The notes beneath the pieces were generated by a model that saw nothing but the letters and a program-made list of their open reading frames with translations, did no database searches and was not told where the DNA came from. Below are positions 16,972-25,275 of a stretch of DNA of 34,092 bases, in pieces. A program made the position numbers and the translations under genes. This stretch comes from Oscillospiraceae bacterium (lineage in GTDB: Bacteria; Bacillota; Clostridia; Oscillospirales; Ruminococcaceae): NCBI GenBank assembly GCA_900752435.1, contig CAADVD010000045.1, positions 1 to 34,092 of the forward strand. Direction: 5' to 3'. Position 1 is the stretch's first letter. Each line of letters starts with the position of its first letter.

Positions 16972-17010
16972 AAAAACGCCGCCGCAGATTACACTGCGGC
17001 GGCGTTTTTT
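16972..17010 (+). terminator. Terminator after glnN
   Basis: Perfect 16-bp stem AAAAACGCCGCCGCAG / CTGCGGCGGCGTTTTT with a 6-nt loop ATTACA, ending in T6. The A/T symmetry means it could also work on the other strand. Confidence 0.93.
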
Positions 17011-17032
17011 CAGATTATTTACACAAGTGTAT

Positions 17033-17061
17033 TTGACTTTCCGTGTGGAATTTGATAAACT
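17033..17061 (+). promoter_or_regulatory. Candidate promoter of the CNNM/CorC gene
   Basis: TTGACT (17033-17038), a 17-bp spacer and TAAACT (17056-17061). An alternative is TTGATA (17052) with TTCAAT (17075). The -35 is good and the -10 is weak in both cases. Confidence 0.45.
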
Positions 17062-17135
17062 AGAATGCATTAGGTTCAATATACTGGAGATTTCCGTATA
17101 AATTTCATCAGAACCAGTAAAAGGAGTGTTTCATT

Positions 17136-18407
17136 TTGGACGAAGTGTCGCCGATTTTGTACGTGTTGGTGGTGGCGTGTATTGCGATGTCCGCGTTTTT
17201 TTCTGGATCGGAGACTGCATTTGCAACCGTCAACAAAATTCGCATGAAAAATTTAGCGGCAGAGGGAAACAAAAAGGCGGAGAAGGTGCTTCGGATTTCC
17301 GAGGATTACGACAAAACACTGTCCGCGATTTTAATCGGCAATAATATTGTAAACATTGCATCGGCCTCCATGGGTACGGTGATTTGCACGGCTTTTTTCG
17401 GAGCAAACGGCGCATGGATTTCCACCATCATCATGACGCTGGTGGTGTTGATTTTTGGTGAAATCACGCCGAAAACATTTGCCAAAGACAATGCGGAGCG
17501 CTTTTCCTTGGCGGTTGTGAATGTGTTGGATCTCATTATCAAGGTGCTTTCGCCGCTGGCGTTTGTGTTCCTTCAGTTGAAAAATTGCATCAGCAAGAAA
17601 GGCGACGCCGCACAACCGACCGTCACGGAACAAGAGCTGAAATACATCATTGAAGAGAGCCAGAACGAGGGCGTGTTGGAGGAACAGGAAAGCCAATTGG
17701 TGCAGTCTGCGCTTGATTTTGATGAAACGACGGTCAACGAGGTGCTGACGCCGCGTGTGGATGTGGTGGCTGTGGATATCGGCGAAGATGTGGAGGAAAT
17801 CAAACGGCTGTTCTTGGAAGAGGGCTATTCCCGTCTGCCGGTGTATCAGGGAAGCATCGATACCATTTTGGGTGTGATTCACAGCAAGGACTTTTTCCGT
17901 GCGTACTTAAAGAACAATCATCTGGATTTGCATTCGATTCTGCAAAAGACTGTTTACGTTCCGCCGAAGAAGCGGATTTCGGAGCTGCTGAAAGAACTGC
18001 AAAAACTCAAATCGCATATGGCAATTGTAACCGACCAATACGGCGGTACGATTGGTGTGATTACGCTGGAAGATATTCTGGAAGAATTGGTCGGCGACAT
18101 TTGGGACGAAAGCGACGAGGAAGAAGTGGATATGGTGGAATTGTCCGACAACCGTTATGAAGTGTCGGGCGACTTGAATGTCGAGGACTTTTTGCATGAC
18201 ATCGGCTTTGAATACCGCGAAAGTGAGATGGAGGAAATTCCGTCCACCTTTGCCGGCTGGGCGCTGGAAACCTTTGAGCGAATTCCGGATGAGGGCGACT
18301 CCTTTTCGTATAAGAACTTGACGATTACGGTTAAAAAGGTTTTTGACCAGCGTATCCTAAAATTGGACGTGCAGGTAACGGAACCGGAGGAATCTGAAGA
18401 AAAATAG
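17136..18407 (+). CDS. HlyC/CorC (CNNM) family transporter
   Basis: Membrane protein of the CNNM/CorC family, linked to magnesium or cobalt efflux and homeostasis. 423 residues. The N-terminal DUF21/CNNM domain (about 1-190) has helices at about 6-24, 63-85, 93-112 and 125-150 and family strings FFSGSETAFATVNKIR and IFGEITPKTFAK. Two CBS domains follow (about 205-325), including LTPRVDVVAVD, YSRLPVYQGSIDTILGVIHSKDF and TDQYGGTIGVITLEDILEELVGDIWDE. The C-terminal CorC/HlyC domain (about 340-410) follows. The start is TTG at 17136, nine bases after AAAGGAG. It is monocistronic, with an upstream leader that can form alternative pairings and a downstream terminator. The ion is not determinable from sequence. 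Confidence 0.93.
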   Translation: MDEVSPILYVLVVACIAMSAFFSGSETAFATVNKIRMKNLAAEGNKKAEKVLRISEDYDKTLSAILIGNNIVNIASASMGTVICTAFFGANGAWISTIIMTLVVLIFGEITPKTFAKDNAERFSLAVVNVLDLIIKVLSPLAFVFLQLKNCISKKGDAAQPTVTEQELKYIIEESQNEGVLEEQESQLVQSALDFDETTVNEVLTPRVDVVAVDIGEDVEEIKRLFLEEGYSRLPVYQGSIDTILGVIHSKDFFRAYLKNNHLDLHSILQKTVYVPPKKRISELLKELQKLKSHMAIVTDQYGGTIGVITLEDILEELVGDIWDESDEEEVDMVELSDNRYEVSGDLNVEDFLHDIGFEYRESEMEEIPSTFAGWALETFERIPDEGDSFSYKNLTITVKKVFDQRILKLDVQVTEPEESEEK

Positions 18408-18424
18408 TTGATTGATAAAATTTT

Positions 18425-18467
18425 AGAGCATTTGTTTGGTCGGTTTGACTAAATAAATGCTCTTTTT
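18425..18467 (+). terminator. Terminator after the CNNM/CorC gene
   Basis: 17-bp stem from AGAGCATTT...GGTC (18425-18441) to GACT...AAATGCTCT (18447-18463), with two G-U pairs, loop GGTTT, followed by T5. Confidence 0.85.
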
Positions 18468-18478
18468 GTGTGTAACTA

Positions 18479-18507
18479 TTGAAATTTTAGTCAAATTTTG
18501 TTATGAT
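18479..18507 (+). promoter_or_regulatory. Promoter of the paaK-ior operon
   Basis: TTGAAA (18479-18484), a 17-bp spacer and TATGAT (18502-18507). The leader of about 95 nt then holds GGCGGACA / TGTTCGCC (18529-18536 and 18553-18560) and, after AAAGGAG, the hairpin TTGCTCATT-CC-AATGAGCAA (18578-18597). Confidence 0.7.
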
Positions 18508-18577
18508 GAAAGCTAAGCAACGACAGATGGCGGACAAGACGACACAAAATCGTGTTCGCCCACGGAAAGGAGTTGTT

Positions 18578-18679
18578 TTGCTCATTCCAATGAGCAAGAC
18601 GGAAGAATCATGTTTTTTCAAGAAGAAATCGAAACGATGCCGCGCCGCGAGCTGGAAGCGCTGCAATTGGAGCGGCTGA
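18578..18679 (+). other. Possible upstream open reading frame overlapping paaK-1
   Basis: A TTG at 18578 (or ATG at 18590) lies five (or seventeen) bases after the best ribosome site in the leader, AAAGGAG (18566-18572). It opens a 33-codon frame that overlaps the first 70 bases of the ligase gene out of frame. The peptide is basic and rich in Cys and Ser. The ligase ATG itself has only a weak GGAAG. This could be a regulatory leader peptide or a chance frame. Confidence 0.25.
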
Positions 18680-19908
18680 AATGGATGGTTGATTACTGCG
18701 ACCGAAATGTGGAGCATTACCATAAAACGCTGCGACAGGCGGGCGTAACAGCGGAAAAAATCAAGAGTTTATCCGATTTGCAGTACATACCGTTTACCAA
18801 TAAATCCGACATTCGCGATCATTATCCATTTGGATTGTTTGCTGTGCCGAAAAAGAAAATTGTGCGCATTCATGCGTCGAGCGGTACAACGGGCAAGCCC
18901 ACCGTGGTTGGCTATACGCGCAACGATTTGAACAATTGGAGCGATTGTGTGGCAAGGCTGTGCGTCGCGGTTGGTGTCAGCGACGAGGATACGGCGCAGA
19001 TCTCGTTTGGATATGGTTTGTTTACCGGTGCGCTGGGACTGCACTATGGATTGGAAAAAATCGGCTGTGCGGTCATTCCGGTTTCTTCCGGCAACACGGA
19101 AAAGCAGGCGATGTTGCTCAAGGATTTTGGAACCACAGTGCTCATCAGTACGCCGTCCTATGCCATGTATATGAGCGAAGTGGCACACGAAATGGGGATT
19201 ACCAACGACGAACTTCAATTGAAAATTGGCTTATTTGGTTCGGAGGGGTGTACGCCGGAGCTGCGCACACAAATTGAAAAGGGATTTGGATTGTTTTCCA
19301 CCGATAACTACGGCATGAGTGAGCTGATGGGACCCGGCGTATCCGGTGAATGCGTGTATCGCGACGGCCTGCATTTTGCGGAGGATCACTTCATTCCCGA
19401 AATCATCGACAGCAAATCGGGCGCGGTACTGGAGCACGGTGAAACCGGCGAATTGGTGATTACAACCATCACCAAAGAGGGAATCCCCATGCTGCGTTAC
19501 CGCACCAAGGACATCTCCCGCCTCAACTATGAGCCATGCAAATGCGGGCGCACGCATGTACGCATGGATAAAGTGAAGGGACGAAGCGACGATATGCTCA
19601 AGATTCGCGGCGTCAACGTGTTCCCCTCTCAGATTGAAAGCGTGCTGGGCAACATTGAGGGCATCAGCCCGCATTACCAATTGATTTTAACCCGCAAAAA
19701 TTTCACGGACTATCTGGAAGTGAAAGTGGAATTTGTGGACAGCAGTTTGCTGGAGCATTATGCCGAGCTGGAGCAGCTTCAAAAAAACATTCATGCCAAA
19801 TTGCGCACGGTGCTGGGCATCGATGCCAAAGTGACGCTGGCGGAACCCAAATCGCTGGAGCGTTTTGCCGGAAAAGCCAAACGCATTGTGGATTTGCGAA
19901 GTGAATAA
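18610..19908 (+). CDS. paaK: Phenylacetate-CoA ligase family protein (copy 1)
   Basis: AMP-forming CoA ligase activating arylacetates (phenylacetate or related) to the CoA thioester with ATP. 432 residues. P-loop-like motif ASSGTTGK (89-96), FGYGLFTGALGLHYG, IPVSSGNTEKQ, STPSYAMYM, YGMSELMGPGVS, and the C-terminal hinge GRSDDMLKIRGVNVFPSQIE starting at 324. A CxCG pair (CKCGRTH) precedes the hinge. The start ATG at 18610 has only GGAAG upstream; no in-frame start lies between it and the strong AAAGGAG. It is first in a five-gene operon with iorA, iorB, a second ligase and an ACT protein. The context points to arylacetates arising from or feeding arylpyruvates. Substrate (phenyl-, hydroxyphenyl- or indoleacetate) is not resolved. 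Confidence 0.92.
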   Translation: MFFQEEIETMPRRELEALQLERLKWMVDYCDRNVEHYHKTLRQAGVTAEKIKSLSDLQYIPFTNKSDIRDHYPFGLFAVPKKKIVRIHASSGTTGKPTVVGYTRNDLNNWSDCVARLCVAVGVSDEDTAQISFGYGLFTGALGLHYGLEKIGCAVIPVSSGNTEKQAMLLKDFGTTVLISTPSYAMYMSEVAHEMGITNDELQLKIGLFGSEGCTPELRTQIEKGFGLFSTDNYGMSELMGPGVSGECVYRDGLHFAEDHFIPEIIDSKSGAVLEHGETGELVITTITKEGIPMLRYRTKDISRLNYEPCKCGRTHVRMDKVKGRSDDMLKIRGVNVFPSQIESVLGNIEGISPHYQLILTRKNFTDYLEVKVEFVDSSLLEHYAELEQLQKNIHAKLRTVLGIDAKVTLAEPKSLERFAGKAKRIVDLRSE

Positions 19909-19944
19909 CATGGAAGAGTAAAAATAAATTTTGAGGTGTAACGA

Positions 19945-21711
19945 GTGGAAAGAAAATTGATGTTGGGCAACGAGGCGGTTGCCCGAGGATTGTATGAGGC
20001 CGGATGCGGTGTGATTTCCAGCTATCCGGGAACACCCAGTACGGAAATTACCGAATATGCGGCAAAATACGAGGAAATTTACTGTGAATGGGCGCCAAAT
20101 GAAAAAGTGGCCATGGAAGTGGCGCTGGGCGCCTCCATTGCCGGAAAGCGTTCGTTTTGCGCGATGAAGCACGTTGGATTGAACGTAGCGGCCGACCCGC
20201 TGTTCACAGCCAGCTATACCGGCATCAATGGCGGCATGGTCATTGCGGTGGCGGATGATCCGGGCATGCACTCCTCTCAGAATGAACAGGATTCCCGTCA
20301 CTATGCCATTGCCTCCAAAGTGCCGATGCTGGAACCGGCGGATTCGGACGAAGCGCTGAACTTTGTGAAAACCGCTTATGAAATTTCCGAGCAGTTTGAT
20401 ACTCCGGTGATTTTGCGCATGTGCACGCGCATTGCACATTCACAGAGCATTGTGACTCTGTCCGAGCGTGCGGACATCCCGATGAAGCCCTACGAAAAAA
20501 ATCCAGCGAAATACGTCATGATGCCGGGCAATGCCAAAAAGCGCCATGTCTTTGTGGAACAGCGCATGAACGATTTGGCGGTTTATGCGGAAACCACACC
20601 GCTCAACACCGTGGAATATGCGGATTCGGAAATTGGCATCATCACTTCCGGTACGGCTTACCAGTATGCCAAAGAGGTGATGGGCGATTCCGTCAGCATC
20701 CTCAAGCTCGGCTTGGTGAACCCATTGCCGAAAGCGCTGATTTTGGATTTTGCTTCAAAAGTGAAACGGCTGTTTGTGATTGAAGAACTGGACGGCATCA
20801 TCGAAGCGCATTGCCGTGCTTTGGGGCTGGATGTAACGGGCAAAGAGGTATTTCCCATTATCGATGAATTTTCACAAAATCTTGTTGCAGAAAAATTAGG
20901 ACAGGAAGTTCCGGAGACGGTCTCTTTCGGCGAAGCTGTTCCGGTGCGGCCGCCTGTGATGTGCGCCGGTTGTCCGCATCGCGGCATGTTCTATACGCTG
21001 GCGAAAAATAAAGTGATGGTCTCCGGCGACATCGGCTGTTATACATTGGGCGCAACGCCGCCGCTCTTTGCGATGGATACGACCATCTGCATGGGTGCGT
21101 CCGTTTCCGGTCTGCACGGCTTCAATAAAGCACGCGGCGAGGAGAGCGAAGCGAAGTCCGTTGCCGTCATCGGGGATTCCACGTTTATGCACTCCGGTGT
21201 TACCGGACTCATCAACGTTGCTTACAACGCGACCAATTCCACGGTCATCATTTTAGACAATTCCATCACGGGCATGACCGGCCATCAGCAGAATCCCACG
21301 ACCGGTTACAACATCAAGGGCGATCCGGCGGCTAAAATTGATTTGGAAACGCTCTGCCGCGCTGTCGGAATCAACCGTGTGCGCGTGGTGGATCCGTATA
21401 ATTTGAACGAATGCGATTCGGCGGTCAAAGAGGAATTGGCAGCCAAAGAACCGTCCGTGATCATTTCCAGACGCCCATGCGTCCTGCTCAAATACGTCAA
21501 AACCAAACCGAGTCTGCGCGTGGAGCACGATCAATGCCGCGGATGCAAAGCCTGCATGAAGTTGGGCTGTCCGGCAATCAGCATGAAAAACGGAAAAGCG
21601 GTGATCGACAGTACGTTGTGCGTGGGCTGTAATTTGTGCGCCAGCCTGTGTCATTTCGACGCGTTGAAATCGACTGCGGAATCAAATGGAGGGGGATGTA
21701 TTTGTGAGTAA
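19945..21711 (+). CDS. iorA: Indolepyruvate ferredoxin oxidoreductase, alpha subunit
   Basis: Large subunit of the thiamine-pyrophosphate enzyme that oxidatively decarboxylates arylpyruvates to arylacetyl-CoA, reducing ferredoxin; the reaction can run in reverse. 588 residues. The N-terminal pyrimidine-binding part has SSYPGTPSTEITEYA; the middle part has CAGCPHRGMFY; the TPP domain has GDIGCYTLGATPPL and GDSTFMHSGVTGL. The C-terminal ferredoxin domain carries two clusters: Cys531, 534, 537, 542 (CxxCxxCx4CP) and Cys559, 562, 565, 569. The last Cys is followed by His-Phe rather than the usual Pro. The start is GTG at 19945 after GAGGTG. The end overlaps iorB by eight bases, as expected for a fixed-ratio complex. 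Confidence 0.95.
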   Translation: MERKLMLGNEAVARGLYEAGCGVISSYPGTPSTEITEYAAKYEEIYCEWAPNEKVAMEVALGASIAGKRSFCAMKHVGLNVAADPLFTASYTGINGGMVIAVADDPGMHSSQNEQDSRHYAIASKVPMLEPADSDEALNFVKTAYEISEQFDTPVILRMCTRIAHSQSIVTLSERADIPMKPYEKNPAKYVMMPGNAKKRHVFVEQRMNDLAVYAETTPLNTVEYADSEIGIITSGTAYQYAKEVMGDSVSILKLGLVNPLPKALILDFASKVKRLFVIEELDGIIEAHCRALGLDVTGKEVFPIIDEFSQNLVAEKLGQEVPETVSFGEAVPVRPPVMCAGCPHRGMFYTLAKNKVMVSGDIGCYTLGATPPLFAMDTTICMGASVSGLHGFNKARGEESEAKSVAVIGDSTFMHSGVTGLINVAYNATNSTVIILDNSITGMTGHQQNPTTGYNIKGDPAAKIDLETLCRAVGINRVRVVDPYNLNECDSAVKEELAAKEPSVIISRRPCVLLKYVKTKPSLRVEHDQCRGCKACMKLGCPAISMKNGKAVIDSTLCVGCNLCASLCHFDALKSTAESNGGGCICE

Positions 21712-22279
21712 CGTAACCAATATCATGATTGTCGGCGTGGGCGGACAAGGCTCGCTGTTGGCGAGCCGCCTGCTGGGAAACGCGCTGGTTTCCGAGGGCT
21801 ATGATGTAAAAGTGTCCGAGGTACACGGGATGTCCCAGCGCGGCGGTTCGGTAGTGACTTATGTGCGTTTTGGCGACAAGGTGTATTCGCCGGTAATTGA
21901 CAAAGGGGAAGCGGATTACATTCTGTCTTTTGAAAAACTGGAAGCCGCTCGCTGGATGGAATACCTGCGCAGGGACGGAAAAATCATTGTCAACACACAG
22001 GAGATTGACCCGATGCCAGTGGTGACCGGTGCGATGAATTACCCGGAAAACGTCATTGAAAAAATGACCGCGAAAGGCGTCCATGTCATTCCGGTGGACG
22101 CGCTGACCTTGGCGGAAGAAGCAGGCTCTCCAAAAGCAACCAACATTGTACTGATGGGTGTGCTGTCGAAGTACATGGGCTTTGAACGCGCCGTATGGGA
22201 GAAAGCGCTGGAAGCCGTTGTGCCATCTAAATTTTTGGAATTGAACAAGAAAGCATTTGCGTTGGGCGAAGCCGTCTGA
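21704..22279 (+). CDS. iorB: Indolepyruvate ferredoxin oxidoreductase, beta subunit
   Basis: Small (gamma/beta-type) subunit of the IorAB complex, 191 residues. It begins with the family glycine-rich sequence IMIVGVGGQGSLLASRLLG and has EVHGMSQRGGSVVTYVRFG (about 41-59), YILSFEKLEAARW and NIVLMGVLSKY. The preferred start is GTG at 21704: GGAGGGGG (21688-21695) is eight bases upstream. An in-frame ATG at 21686 would lie within or before that ribosome site. It overlaps the iorA stop, so translation is probably coupled. A 55-bp gap leads to the second ligase. Confidence 0.95.
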   Translation: MSNVTNIMIVGVGGQGSLLASRLLGNALVSEGYDVKVSEVHGMSQRGGSVVTYVRFGDKVYSPVIDKGEADYILSFEKLEAARWMEYLRRDGKIIVNTQEIDPMPVVTGAMNYPENVIEKMTAKGVHVIPVDALTLAEEAGSPKATNIVLMGVLSKYMGFERAVWEKALEAVVPSKFLELNKKAFALGEAV

Positions 22280-22334
22280 TGCTTGAATTAAAACTGCACT
22301 GCATCATCAGAAAATACCATTAGGAGGGATTCCC

Positions 22335-23636
22335 GTGGAACAGTATTTCCAAAAAGAAATTGAAACCGCGCCGGTGGAGCAAATCAAGGCGTGGCAAATT
22401 GAACGGCTCATCAAAACCGTTCATCATGTGTATGACAATGTGCCGTATTACCGTGACCGCATGGACAAAGCCGGTGTAAAACCGGATGATATTCAGACGC
22501 TGGACGATTTGAGCAAGCTGCCGTTTACGTACAAGCAGGATTTGCGCGATACCTATCCGTATGGCCTGTTTGCCGTCCCGATGGAGCAGGTCAAGGAGCT
22601 GCACGCCTCCAGCGGAACGACCGGTAAGCAAATCGTAGCTGGCTATACGCAAAAGGACTTGGAAATTTGGGGCGACATCTGCGCGCGCGCCATTGTAGCA
22701 ACCGGCGGCGATGCCAAGGATATGGTGCACGTGTCCTATGGATATGGTTTGTTTACCGGCGGTTTTGGTCTGCATTTGGGCGCACAGCGTTTGGGTGCAA
22801 CGGCGATTCCGGTTTCTTCCGGCAATACTCCTCGGCAAATCAACATTCTGCGTGACTTCGGCTCGACCGTTCTTTGCTGTACGCCGTCCTATGCCCAATA
22901 CATCGGCGAAACCATGCGCGACATGGGCTTATCTCCTGCGGATATTCATTTGCGTGCCGGCATTTTCGGTGCAGAAGCGTGGACGGAAGAGATGCGTCAT
23001 GAAATCGAAAAGAGCTTGGGCATCAAGGCCTATGACATTTACGGCCTAACGGAAATCATGGGTCCGGGCGTATCCTATGAGTGCAGTGAGCAGACCGGCA
23101 TGCACATCAACGAAGATCATTTTATTCCGGAAATCATCGATCCGGACACCGGCGAAGTGCTTCCGGAAGGGGAACAGGGTGAGTTGGTGCTATCCTGCAT
23201 CACCAAGGAAGCGTTTCCGCTGATTCGCTACCGTACGCGTGACATTGCCGTGCTGACACGCAAAAAATGCTCCTGCGGACGGACGTTCATTAAGATGCTC
23301 AAACCGCGCGGACGCAGTGACGACATGCTCATCATCAAGGGCGTCAATGTGTTCCCATCGCAGATTGAAAGCGTGCTGATGGATTTGGGTTATCCGCCGC
23401 ACTATCAAATCCTGGTCGACCGCGTCGGCACCATGGATACGCTGGAAATTTGCGTGGAAATGTCCGATGCCATTTTCTCCGATATGGTCAATCAGCTGCA
23501 GGAGAGCCAGAAAAAACTGCGCGATGCCATTCATTCGACACTGGGAATCGCCGCGAAGGTGACCTTGGTCGAACCCAAAAGCATTGAACGCAGTACCGGC
23601 AAAGCGGTGCGCGTCATTGATAAGCGTCCCAAATAA
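22335..23636 (+). CDS. paaK: Phenylacetate-CoA ligase family protein (copy 2)
   Basis: Second arylacetate-CoA ligase of the operon, 433 residues, colinear with copy 1. ASSGTTGK lies at 91-98, YGYGLFTGGFGLHLG, IPVSSGNTPRQ, CTPSYAQYI, YGLTEIMGPGVSYEC and GRSDDMLIIKGVNVFPSQIE near the C terminus. A CSCG pair sits before the hinge, as CKCG does in copy 1. The start is GTG at 22335, six bases after AGGAGGG. The two copies differ clearly across the middle of the protein, so they are old paralogues, not a recent duplication, and probably differ in substrate (for example phenyl- versus indole-acetate). Confidence 0.92.
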   Translation: MEQYFQKEIETAPVEQIKAWQIERLIKTVHHVYDNVPYYRDRMDKAGVKPDDIQTLDDLSKLPFTYKQDLRDTYPYGLFAVPMEQVKELHASSGTTGKQIVAGYTQKDLEIWGDICARAIVATGGDAKDMVHVSYGYGLFTGGFGLHLGAQRLGATAIPVSSGNTPRQINILRDFGSTVLCCTPSYAQYIGETMRDMGLSPADIHLRAGIFGAEAWTEEMRHEIEKSLGIKAYDIYGLTEIMGPGVSYECSEQTGMHINEDHFIPEIIDPDTGEVLPEGEQGELVLSCITKEAFPLIRYRTRDIAVLTRKKCSCGRTFIKMLKPRGRSDDMLIIKGVNVFPSQIESVLMDLGYPPHYQILVDRVGTMDTLEICVEMSDAIFSDMVNQLQESQKKLRDAIHSTLGIAAKVTLVEPKSIERSTGKAVRVIDKRPK

Positions 23637-23687
23637 GTCTGGACGTGATAAGCAGAATAGAGAATTGTTTGAACGAGGTGAAGTTTT

Positions 23688-24119
23688 ATGAACATTAAAC
23701 AAATATCAGTTTTTGTGGAAAACCGATCGGGACGATTGGCGGAAATCACTCGATTTTTAGGCGACAATCAGGTGGATATTCGCGCGCTGTCCATCGCAGA
23801 CACCAAGGACTTCGGCATTTTGCGTCTGATAGTGGATGAACCGGATAAGACCGTGCAGCTGCTCAAAGACAACGGCTATATGGTCAGCATCACGCATGTA
23901 ATTGCCGTAGCCATGACCGATGAACCGGGCAGTCTGGCCGATGTGATGGAGATTTTGTACAAGAACGCCATCAGCGTGGAGTATATGTATGCTTTTATCA
24001 CGCGCAACAAAGAAAATGCTTATGTCATTGTGCGCGTTGGCGACAATCTGAAAGCCGTCGATATTTTGCTCAAGAACGGCATCAAATTAGCCAAACCGGA
24101 AGATGTGTATGCACTGTAG
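23688..24119 (+). CDS. Tandem ACT domain protein
   Basis: 143 residues made of two ACT domains: residues 1-66, starting MNIKQISVFVENRSGRLAEIT, and about 70-140, with VAMTDEPGSLADVMEILYKNAISVEYMYAF. ACT domains bind amino acids. Proteins of this form often accompany phenylacetate-CoA ligase and ior genes, and probably sense an aromatic amino acid and adjust the neighbouring enzymes. There is no catalytic or DNA-binding domain, so any effect would be by protein contact. GAGGTGAAG precedes the ATG. Last gene of the operon, followed by a weak terminator. Confidence 0.9.
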   Translation: MNIKQISVFVENRSGRLAEITRFLGDNQVDIRALSIADTKDFGILRLIVDEPDKTVQLLKDNGYMVSITHVIAVAMTDEPGSLADVMEILYKNAISVEYMYAFITRNKENAYVIVRVGDNLKAVDILLKNGIKLAKPEDVYAL

Positions 24120-24153
24120 GAATCGAAAATAAAGTGGGAAGCAGTCTCATTTA

Positions 24154-24184
24154 CAGCAGAAGGGGGGAGGCTTCTTGCTGTTTG
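24154..24184 (+). terminator. Possible weak terminator after the ACT gene
   Basis: CAGCAGAAG (24154-24162) pairs with CTTC-T-TGCTG (24171-24180) with one bulged T and a purine-rich loop. The following TTTGT is a poor T run. Confidence 0.4.
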
Positions 24185-24224
24185 TCCAATGGGGAGAATT
24201 TAAACTGGAGAGGAAAAGAAACCA

Positions 24225-25196
24225 ATGAGTCATACGCTGTTTTCTTTTGGTATCATGGGAGCAGGAAATATTGTGGGTAAATTCTGTGATGCAGTCAATC
24301 GAATTCCGAATTGCATCGTTGCGGCGGTTTCCAGCAAAAGCATGGAACGGGCGCAAACATGCGCCCGGCAAAACCACATACCAGCGGCATACGACAGCTA
24401 TGAAGAAATGCTGCAAAAAGAGCGGTTGGATGCGGTTTATATCGCCACTACGCCGAATTATCACTGCGAACAAATTTTACTCTGTTTGGAGCATCGTATC
24501 CCCGTGCTCTGTGAAAAAGCAATGGTGCTAAATCGACGGGAAGCCGAGCGGGTATTCGGAAAAGCGAGGGAAACGAACACCTTTGTGATGGAAGCGATGT
24601 GGTCTCGATTTTTGCCGACGCTAAACAAAGCAAAAGAATGGATGAACCGGGATGAAATTGGATCTTTACAGTTTGCACAAATCGCCATTGGGTTTGCTGC
24701 ACCGGAGGATCCGCAAAATCGTTATTACAATTTTGCGCTCGGCGGCGGAGCGGCATTTGATATTACGGTATATGGTTATGAAATTTTGACGTATTTGGTT
24801 GATGAACCGGTACTGGAACTTCATCCGCAGACAATTTGGGCGAAAACGGGGGTCGATAAAAACTGCACGGTATCAGTTCGTTTCTCCCATTGTTTAGGAC
24901 TGATTACCGTCAGCCTTGCTACCTCTTGTCTGGAAGAGCAGGCTGCTTTGATTGGCACAAAAGGAAAAATCATTCTTCCGCACTGCCATTATGGCCAAGA
25001 TGCTTTTCTGTACGACAATGAAGGAAGGCTGAAAGAGCATTTTACAGACAATACGCCCAATGGTTTTGTGTTTGAAATAGAGGAAGTTATGCGCTGTGTG
25101 CAGACAGGGAAAATCGAGAGCAGGATTGCGCCCCATCAGATGACGTTGGATTGTGCAAACTTGTTCGATCAAATTTACCAAGACCGCAATCGGTAA
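24225..25196 (+). CDS. Gfo/Idh/MocA family oxidoreductase
   Basis: NAD(P)-dependent sugar- or diol-type dehydrogenase, 323 residues. The N-terminal Rossmann fold has FGIMGAGNIVGKF (about 8-20), with DAVYIATTPNYHCEQ and the active-site lysine motif CEKAMVLN (about 100-107). The C-terminal domain has EAMWSRFLPTL and the histidine-containing core. Closest in style to the trans-1,2-dihydrobenzene-1,2-diol/xylose dehydrogenase branch. The start ATG has GGAGAGG eleven bases upstream, a long spacing. The gene stands alone between the aryl-acid operon and a convergent ABC transporter; no sugar genes adjoin it, and its substrate is unknown. Confidence 0.88.
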   Translation: MSHTLFSFGIMGAGNIVGKFCDAVNRIPNCIVAAVSSKSMERAQTCARQNHIPAAYDSYEEMLQKERLDAVYIATTPNYHCEQILLCLEHRIPVLCEKAMVLNRREAERVFGKARETNTFVMEAMWSRFLPTLNKAKEWMNRDEIGSLQFAQIAIGFAAPEDPQNRYYNFALGGGAAFDITVYGYEILTYLVDEPVLELHPQTIWAKTGVDKNCTVSVRFSHCLGLITVSLATSCLEEQAALIGTKGKIILPHCHYGQDAFLYDNEGRLKEHFTDNTPNGFVFEIEEVMRCVQTGKIESRIAPHQMTLDCANLFDQIYQDRNR

Positions 25197-25222
25197 AGAG
25201 CTGAAACCAACAGATAAAAGAA

Positions 25223-25254
25223 AAAGAGAGGCATCGACTTGGATGTCTCTCTTT
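25223..25254. terminator. Bidirectional terminator between convergent genes
   Basis: 13-bp stem AAAGAGAGGCATC / GATGTCTCTCTTT (one G-U pair) with a 6-nt loop, and A-rich and T-rich flanks on either side. It serves the oxidoreductase (plus) and the ABC permease (minus). Confidence 0.85.
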
Positions 25255-25275
25255 CTTGATGATTGTTATTGTATG

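Noticed and set aside
18610..23636. Recent tandem duplication of the phenylacetate-CoA ligase gene
   Set aside because: The two copies share motifs but differ across most of their length and at the DNA level, so they are old paralogues.
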